Part shown: one piece after another, positions 21,760-26,604 of the stretch
Numbering within the stretch: position 1 is the stretch's first letter
How the letters are laid out: every line of letters starts with the position of its first letter
From: an uncultured Prevotellaceae bacterium
GTDB taxonomy: Bacteria > Bacteroidota > Bacteroidia > Bacteroidales > Bacteroidaceae
Assembly (NCBI GenBank): GCA_937915745.1
Contig: CALGGJ010000082.1
Location: 1 to 26,604 of the forward strand
Reading direction: 5' to 3'
Length of the DNA stretch: 26,604 nucleotides
The notes under the pieces: generated by a model
The model's database searches: none
Seen by the model: only the letters and a program-made list of their open reading frames with translations
What the model was told of the DNA's origin: nothing
Made by a program: the position numbers and the translations under genes

Positions 21760-22467
21760 TTATTCCAATCCACTTTCGATAATGTCGTACACTTCTGTCA
21801 TCAGCGACTTCGTGTTTTTCTCTTGACATTGTTCGGAAGTAATAGGTTCGTGTATGATGAGCGACAGTTGGGCTCGTGTCAACGATTTGGCTTGACGGCT
21901 GAAAACCTTGAATGAGCCGTTAATGGTGATTGGCACAATTGGTAATCCTATTTCGCTGGCTAGCATAAAGGCACCGCGTTTGAATGGAATCATCTTTCCA
22001 TCGTAGGTTCGTGTCCCCTCTGGAAATATTGCCATTGACATTCCTCCATATAGGGTTTTACGTGCATTATTTACGGCATTTGCTATGGATGCACGGCTGT
22101 CGCCAACGAAAATCTGTCTGGAAAACATGCAGGCAATTCCAACCAACGGCATTTTTTTCAGGTAGTCTTTCATCATCCATTTAAAACTGTGGTTCAGATA
22201 TCCGTACATAAGAGGTATATCTAAATAGCCCTGATGGTTTGCAAGAAATATGTACGATTGTTTTTTATCAAGTTTCTCGATTCCATAGATTTTAACTGGA
22301 ATCAGATATATCATAAACGTCATTTTGCCCCATAAGTGTGGTATGTATTTATGAGTAAGGACGTCGCACCGGCATATTGATGATATGATAATTAATACAG
22401 CTACAATAAAGGTACTGATGACGAATAGTGGTGTAGCGATGATATATGAATATAATTTGTATATCAT
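21760..22467 (-). CDS. plsC: 1-acyl-sn-glycerol-3-phosphate acyltransferase (PlsC family)
   Basis: PlsC-type enzymes add the second acyl chain to lysophosphatidic acid at the inner membrane. The catalytic NHQGYLD (HX4D) motif appears near residue 77, FPEGTR near 149 and VPITINGS near 177, with one N-terminal membrane anchor (ATPLFVISTFIVAVLIIISS). The 235-residue length is normal. It is the last gene of a five-gene minus-strand run, 24 bases after the metallophosphoesterase. Related acyltransferases act on ornithine lipids, so the exact lipid acceptor is not certain. Confidence 0.9.
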   Translation of the reverse strand: MIYKLYSYIIATPLFVISTFIVAVLIIISSICRCDVLTHKYIPHLWGKMTFMIYLIPVKIYGIEKLDKKQSYIFLANHQGYLDIPLMYGYLNHSFKWMMKDYLKKMPLVGIACMFSRQIFVGDSRASIANAVNNARKTLYGGMSMAIFPEGTRTYDGKMIPFKRGAFMLASEIGLPIVPITINGSFKVFSRQAKSLTRAQLSLIIHEPITSEQCQEKNTKSLMTEVYDIIESGLE

Positions 22468-22491
22468 AGATTAATGACGTTTGATTGTATT

Positions 22492-23421
22492 CTATTTATG
22501 CTTAAGAGTGAGTACGGATATTTCGGGCCATGCACCTACACGCATTGGAACAGGCACACACCCTACTCCTTCATTGACGTGTAGCGTTTGCATTACTTTG
22601 TTTCCGTTTGTTTTGTCGTACTTTGAATTGAAGTATGCCCCACTCCACTCATCGTAAACGAGGGCAACGGGTGACCACCCGAATATTTTCAATTGTCCGG
22701 CATGTGTATGTCCCGACAATGTGAGTTGTATATTGGTATCTGGTATTACGGTTCTTCTCCAGTGTGTAGGGTCGTGACTGAGCAAAACCTGAAAAGCACC
22801 TTCTGCCACACCTTGAGTCGCCTTAGTCAAGTCGGCGTATTGCGGAAAGTGTGGCGGTGTTCCGTCGTTTTCTACACCTACTATTACAAGAGAATCGCTG
22901 CCGCGATATATCACATCGTGGTCGTTAAGCAGAAGCTTCCATCCCATGTTTTCATGTCTCCGGTGCAGGTCTTTGATATCTGCCAAGCGTTGTCCCACGG
23001 TGTAATTCCGCATGTAGAGAGCATAGTCGTGGTTTCCCATGATTGCATATACGCCGTCAGTTGCATAAAGCTGAGCCAGGGTTTCTTCAAACCCATTGAG
23101 TTCATCGGCTTTCATTGTAACTATATCTCCTGTGAATGCAATCATATCGCAGTGTTGCGAGTTAATCAGTTCGACCATCTTTGCCACGTCGGCCTCATGT
23201 CCGAGATGAAATGACAGGGCATGAAAATCGGAAAAGTGCAGGATTCTATATCCGTCGAACGAATCTGGCAGGTCGTCGAAGTATAGTGTCCGCTCATTTA
23301 CCACAAAGTGTCGGCTTCCGTAGAAGTATCCGAACAGCAGCACTGCTATAAAGCATAAAATGAATGTAGCAACTATTGTGAGCATTTTCCTTATAATCCT
23401 TTTACCTTTGTTCATAAACAT
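22492..23421 (-). CDS. Membrane-anchored metallophosphoesterase (YkuE-like)
   Basis: The calcineurin-like metal site is complete in order: HFSDFH, FTGDIV, GNHDYA, a central LLSHDPTHW, and SGHTHAGQ. A single N-terminal membrane segment (LTIVATFILCFIAVLLFGYFY) places the catalytic domain outside the cytoplasm. Homologues of the YkuE type cleave pyrophosphate bonds, for example in UDP-sugar or lipid A precursors, but the substrate here is unknown. I use ATG 23421 (309 residues), which overlaps the upstream gene by 20 bases; ATG 23415 is close behind, and a TTG at 23472 would overlap far more. Confidence 0.88.
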   Translation of the reverse strand: MFMNKGKRIIRKMLTIVATFILCFIAVLLFGYFYGSRHFVVNERTLYFDDLPDSFDGYRILHFSDFHALSFHLGHEADVAKMVELINSQHCDMIAFTGDIVTMKADELNGFEETLAQLYATDGVYAIMGNHDYALYMRNYTVGQRLADIKDLHRRHENMGWKLLLNDHDVIYRGSDSLVIVGVENDGTPPHFPQYADLTKATQGVAEGAFQVLLSHDPTHWRRTVIPDTNIQLTLSGHTHAGQLKIFGWSPVALVYDEWSGAYFNSKYDKTNGNKVMQTLHVNEGVGCVPVPMRVGAWPEISVLTLKHK

Positions 23422-24145
23422 ATTTTTTTGATTCTTCAATACTAAATCCGCGTCGCTGCGCGTAGTCGGCAATCTGTTCGGTTGTTACGGGTCCGATGCT
23501 GAAATATCGTGCCTTTGGTTTTGCTATCATAAACCCGCTTACCGACGAATGTGGTTGCATCATTCCATTTTCTGTAAGTCTTATACCAATTTTTTCAAAA
23601 TGGCATATGGAGTCGAGCAGGAAGTTTATTGACATGTCCGGTATTGATGGGTATCCTATTGCGGGTCTGATGATGTTTGTCGTACCCCACCCCATTTGTT
23701 TGCTTGTATCGTCTTGCAGTACGTCGGCTGCCGCTTCAGCCAAGCGGTCGGATATGGTAAGCAGCAGCAGACTTCGATAAGGGTCGTCATACAGTTCGTG
23801 TTCTATGCCGTGTGTCTGTACGGTTGTTGCAAACACGCATACGGTATCGCCGTCGTCTATGAAGTCTGTCATGCAAAGGCAGTTGCCGTCGGCATTTGGT
23901 AGTTGTTGGCGCAGGAATGGGATGCGTGTATTGTCTATGATGATATCATCGGTTTCTTTCTTTGTCACAAATGGTTGCAGGATATATCTTATGTCTAATT
24001 TACTATCGTACTCGGTGAGCATAGCTAATGCTTCGGCTTTCAATCCGGCTGCTTCGTCTGTACCTGCAGGCACTTTCCATGGATGGAAGAAGTGTTCCCA
24101 GCTGATGCGTTCCTTGAGTTCGGATATTGAGTACGTCCCTTGCAT
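23402..24145 (-). CDS. Standalone MetH activation-domain protein (vitamin B12-dependent methionine synthase, AdoMet-binding)
   Basis: The 247-residue protein matches only the C-terminal reactivation domain of cobalamin-dependent methionine synthase. RPAIGYPSIPD, the IGIRLTENGMMQPHSSVSG segment and KARYFSIGPVTTEQIADYA follow the AdoMet-binding pattern of MetH. That domain remethylates oxidised cob(II)alamin using AdoMet and an electron donor. No homocysteine-, folate- or B12-binding domain is present, so it would act on a MetH encoded elsewhere or on another corrinoid protein. It lies 44 bases after pyrC in the operon and overlaps the metallophosphoesterase gene. It shares the SAM theme with metK, but not its location. 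Confidence 0.85.
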   Translation of the reverse strand: MQGTYSISELKERISWEHFFHPWKVPAGTDEAAGLKAEALAMLTEYDSKLDIRYILQPFVTKKETDDIIIDNTRIPFLRQQLPNADGNCLCMTDFIDDGDTVCVFATTVQTHGIEHELYDDPYRSLLLLTISDRLAEAAADVLQDDTSKQMGWGTTNIIRPAIGYPSIPDMSINFLLDSICHFEKIGIRLTENGMMQPHSSVSGFMIAKPKARYFSIGPVTTEQIADYAQRRGFSIEESKKYVYEQR

Positions 24146-24189
24146 AGCAGTTTCATTTATCAGTTACCTGAGCATAGACATTGGATATA

Positions 24190-25530
24190 TCAGTTAAATC
24201 GCAGTTCTTTGCCGCGTATGCCATCCACCACGACTTTTCCGAGGAATGCAGTGATTCCGTTTACTATTGTTCTCACCACCCTCCATTTAAATGTACGTTC
24301 GTCCATTGGTGTCCATCCGCATTTGGTGAAATATCGTCCGTCGTGCACTTGCCAATTGGCTTCTGGGTTGACGAGTACAAGGTCGGCATAGTATCCGGGA
24401 CGTATGAATCCGCGTCGGTCGATATTGTACATAGTTGCAGGGTTATGACACATAAGCGTTGCTATCTGCGGCAGTGTGAGGTATCCTTTGTCTGAGAGTT
24501 CCAACATGCTGACGAGCGAAAACTGAATCATCGGCATCCCCGACATTGCCTTCAGTGCTCCACCTACTTTCTCGCTGAGCAGGTGTGGGGCATGGTCGGT
24601 TGCAACGATGTCTATAAGACCGTTGGTCAGTGCCTGTCTCAACGCTTCCTGGTCTTCGGGCATCTTGACCGAGGGGTTACATTTAATCTTGGTCCCGAGC
24701 TGGTCGTAGTCTTCGGAAGTGAACATAAGATGAGGGATACAGACCTCGGCGGTTATTTGTTTCTCTGTCAGCGGTTTTGCCTCGAGTAGTGACAGTTCGC
24801 GTTCGCTCGATATATGTGCCACATGCAGCCGTGCTCCTGTTTCATGGGCCAGTTTGATTGCACGTTGTGTTGCTTCGAAACAAGCCTCGACGCTGCGTAT
24901 GCGTGTGTGATATCTCACAGGGAAGTCGTTTTGTCCCTTGTATCGGCGACGGAACGCTTTTATGTTTTGCTGGATTATGGTATCATCTTCACAGTGTGCC
25001 ACTATGCGTAGGGGTGATGTTTGGAAAATGTGTCGCATAGACGACTCGTCATCAACGAGCAGTCCACCGGTACTGCTACCCATAAACACTTTCACTCCAG
25101 GCACTCTGTGTGGGTCGAGCCTTGCGAGGACGTCGGCATTGTCGTTGGTTGCTCCGAAGAAGAATGAATAGTTTACACGACTGTTGTTTCTGGCAATTTC
25201 AAATTTTTCTTCCAGCAGGTCGGGCGTTGTGGTAGGCGGATTGGTATTTGGCATGTCCATATACGATGTGACTCCACCTGCTGCAGCTGTACGGCTTTCC
25301 GACTCTATATCAGCCTTGTAGGTATATCCAGGTTCACGGAAATGGACGTGACAATCGATGACACCCGGGAAGAGGTATAGTCCATGTGCATCGATAAAGT
25401 TATCATCGCTGCCACTTGGTGGCAGAACGTCGGGCACGACTGCTTTTATAAATTCGTCTTCCACAACAATGCTTCCGACGAACGTATGTCCCTCGTTCAC
25501 TATTGTGGCGCCACTTATTATAGTTTTCAT
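24190..25530 (-). CDS. pyrC: Dihydroorotase
   Basis: Dihydroorotase closes carbamoyl aspartate to dihydroorotate in pyrimidine synthesis. The metal-binding DCHVHFREPG lies near residue 59, followed by TAAAGGVTSYMDMPNT, a KVFMGSSTG stretch holding the candidate carboxylated lysine, VAHCEDD, HVAHISS and the catalytic DIVATDHAPH near residue 308. The 446-residue length fits the class I enzyme of Bacteroidota. ATG 25530 lies 5 bases after the stop of the glycosyltransferase gene, so the two are tightly coupled. An allantoinase is the related alternative, but Bacteroidota pyrC genes share this organisation. Confidence 0.93.
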   Translation of the reverse strand: MKTIISGATIVNEGHTFVGSIVVEDEFIKAVVPDVLPPSGSDDNFIDAHGLYLFPGVIDCHVHFREPGYTYKADIESESRTAAAGGVTSYMDMPNTNPPTTTPDLLEEKFEIARNNSRVNYSFFFGATNDNADVLARLDPHRVPGVKVFMGSSTGGLLVDDESSMRHIFQTSPLRIVAHCEDDTIIQQNIKAFRRRYKGQNDFPVRYHTRIRSVEACFEATQRAIKLAHETGARLHVAHISSERELSLLEAKPLTEKQITAEVCIPHLMFTSEDYDQLGTKIKCNPSVKMPEDQEALRQALTNGLIDIVATDHAPHLLSEKVGGALKAMSGMPMIQFSLVSMLELSDKGYLTLPQIATLMCHNPATMYNIDRRGFIRPGYYADLVLVNPEANWQVHDGRYFTKCGWTPMDERTFKWRVVRTIVNGITAFLGKVVVDGIRGKELRFN

Positions 25531-25535
25531 TTAGA

Positions 25536-26282
25536 TTAGTTTACTTTTGGGTATTTCTTAAACCAACCGTCGAGTCGGAGGCGTATTACTCCCCACAGGG
25601 CTTCACTGAATATACCTCCATTCATTTTCGACGTACCCTCAACACGGTTAACAAATATTACAGGAACTTCTTTTATCTTGAATCCACACTTCCATGCAGT
25701 GAATTTCATTTCTATTTGAAACGCATATCCCTTAAAGCGTATTGCATCAAGGTCGATGGTTTCAAGTACACGGCGTCGGTAACACTTGAATCCTGCTGTA
25801 GTGTCGTGGATATTAAACCCTGTAACCATTCTGACATACATAGATGCAAAGTATGACATTAGCACACGTCCCATTGGCCAGTTCACCACATTCACCCCCG
25901 AAATGTACCGCGACCCGATTGCCAGGTCGTAGCCATCGACAGCACAGGCATCGTAGAGGCGCGGCAGGTCGGACGGTGCGTGCGAAAAGTCGGCATCCAT
26001 CTCAAAGATGTAGTCGTAGCCATGCTCCAGACTCCACTTAAAGCCACATATATATGCTGTTCCCAGCCCCAGCTTACCCTTACGCTCGACAATGAACAGG
26101 CGGTCGGCAAACTCATTGTCCATGAGCCGATGCACAATCTGAGCTGTGCCATCGGGCGAGCCGTCGTCGATTACAAGTATATGGAAACATTTGTCGAGAG
26201 AGAAGATAGCGCGTACGATTTTCTCTATGTTTTCCTTCTCGTTGTAAGTAGGGATTATAATTATGCTGTCACTTATATTCAT
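25536..26282 (-). CDS. GT2-family polyprenyl-phosphate glycosyltransferase (dolichol-phosphate mannosyltransferase-like)
   Basis: The 248-residue enzyme has a GT-A fold: IIPTYNEKENIEKIV at the start, VIDDGSPDGTAQIV near residue 37, GLGTAYICGFKW, the metal-binding EMDADFSH near residue 94, and IHDTTAGFKCYRRRVL. It lacks membrane helices. This is the pattern of polyprenol monophosphomannose synthases, which load a sugar from a nucleotide donor onto a lipid phosphate for use outside the membrane. The sugar is not certain. It is first in the five-gene operon, about 24 bases from the predicted transcription start. Confidence 0.92.
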   Translation of the reverse strand: MNISDSIIIIPTYNEKENIEKIVRAIFSLDKCFHILVIDDGSPDGTAQIVHRLMDNEFADRLFIVERKGKLGLGTAYICGFKWSLEHGYDYIFEMDADFSHAPSDLPRLYDACAVDGYDLAIGSRYISGVNVVNWPMGRVLMSYFASMYVRMVTGFNIHDTTAGFKCYRRRVLETIDLDAIRFKGYAFQIEMKFTAWKCGFKIKEVPVIFVNRVEGTSKMNGGIFSEALWGVIRLRLDGWFKKYPKVN

Positions 26283-26312
26283 GATTTGTTTCGGAAAATC
26301 TGATTAGGTCTG

Positions 26313-26343
26313 CAAAGATAACACAAAGTGTGCTAAACACAAA
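26313..26343 (-). promoter_or_regulatory. Promoter of the GT2-pyrC-MetH act-MPP-plsC operon
   Basis: On the minus strand TTTG (26340-26343) and TATCTTTG (26313-26320) lie 19 bases apart, a near-perfect Bacteroidetes promoter. Transcription would begin near 26306. Positions 26344-26411 beyond it are AT-rich with no gene. Confidence 0.8.
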
Positions 26344-26411
26344 ATAATTTAAGGTTTATTATATAGCATTAACTATTTATATGTAATATTTGCAATAAAA
26401 AAGCATACCGG

Positions 26412-26430
26412 CAACACATACAATGTGTTG
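26412..26430. repeat. Perfect 8-base inverted repeat
   Basis: CAACACAT and ATGTGTTG flank a 3-base loop. On the minus strand a T6 run follows about ten bases later, so a weak terminator for a gene right of the window is possible. The loop is too tight for all eight pairs to form. Confidence 0.4.
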
Positions 26431-26528
26431 GAGGGGATAATGGAAGGCTGAGATGCGGGAAGGGTCTTGGCCGAAAAAGTGTCGGGCACAAACGTGAGGG
26501 GAGAAGGATATGAGGGATATGGTTTTCC

Positions 26529-26604
26529 GAGAGTGCGCAGTCGCGGAAGCGAGAGTGCGCAGTCGCGGAAGCGAGAGTGCGCAGTCGCGGAAGCGAGAGT
26601 GCGC
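26529..26604 (+). repeat. 22-bp tandem repeat array C (runs off the window)
   Basis: Three identical 22-bp units begin at 26529, 26551 and 26573 (each starts GAGAGTGCGCAGTCGCGG), and a fourth begins at 26595 and is cut by the window edge. The 12-base core GAGTGCGCAGTC is the exact reverse complement of the array A core GACTGCGCACTC, so this array lies inverted relative to A. The copy number cannot be known from this window. Confidence 0.95.

Overview
The window looks like a chromosomal stretch from a Prevotella-like member of the Bacteroidota. The basis is family-level: a fused murF-alr gene, a DUF4271 membrane protein next to hemD, a GSCFA-domain gene, a T9SS-type sorting domain, a standalone MetH activation domain, and many TAnnTTTG -7 promoter boxes in place of sigma70-type -10 boxes. 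No rRNA, tRNA or CRISPR array was seen.

Layout. Positions 1-5864 are mostly on the + strand: the end of a probable 2-oxoacid:ferredoxin oxidoreductase beta subunit, ribD, a 22-bp tandem repeat, a SAM-I-like leader before metK, then DUF4271, hemD, rnpA, yidD and a TatD-family hydrolase. Positions 5809-12641 are on the - strand: an SGNH hydrolase, MBOAT acyltransferase and folK operon, and a GSCFA plus murF-alr operon. A divergent promoter region then leads to a + strand nucleoside kinase that lacks the usual N-terminal half (12759-13757).

Positions 13758-19615 are the accessory part. They hold a second 22-bp array, the C-terminal stub of a recombinase-like gene, and a surface-type lipoprotein gene with two diverged ~210-residue repeats and abrupt GC changes. 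Next comes a probable envelope-signalling operon: a mini secreted protein carrying a T9SS-type C-terminal domain, an ECF sigma factor, a one-TM anti-sigma-like protein and a Spy-like periplasmic protein. The region ends with a GC-rich broken gene interrupted only by TAG codons.

Positions 19616-21639 hold a membrane-anchored LytTR regulator divergent from an AMP-binding protein that lacks its ATP loop and C-terminal half. Repeated TTCGTCAC sites lie between them. Positions 21760-26282 form a - strand operon (GT2 glycosyltransferase, pyrC, MetH activation domain, metallophosphoesterase, plsC) behind a strong Bacteroidetes-type promoter. A third 22-bp array runs off the right end.

Functional links. 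metK with its SAM leader and the MetH activation protein both belong to the methionine/SAM cycle. murF-alr serves the cell wall; the SGNH/MBOAT pair, the GT2 enzyme and PlsC serve envelope glycans and lipids. The points most worth a second look are the three related 22-bp arrays, the mosaic lipoprotein, the TAG-only remnant, the gutted AMP-binding protein beside the LytTR operator cluster, and the cargo-less T9SS-type protein heading a sigma-factor operon.
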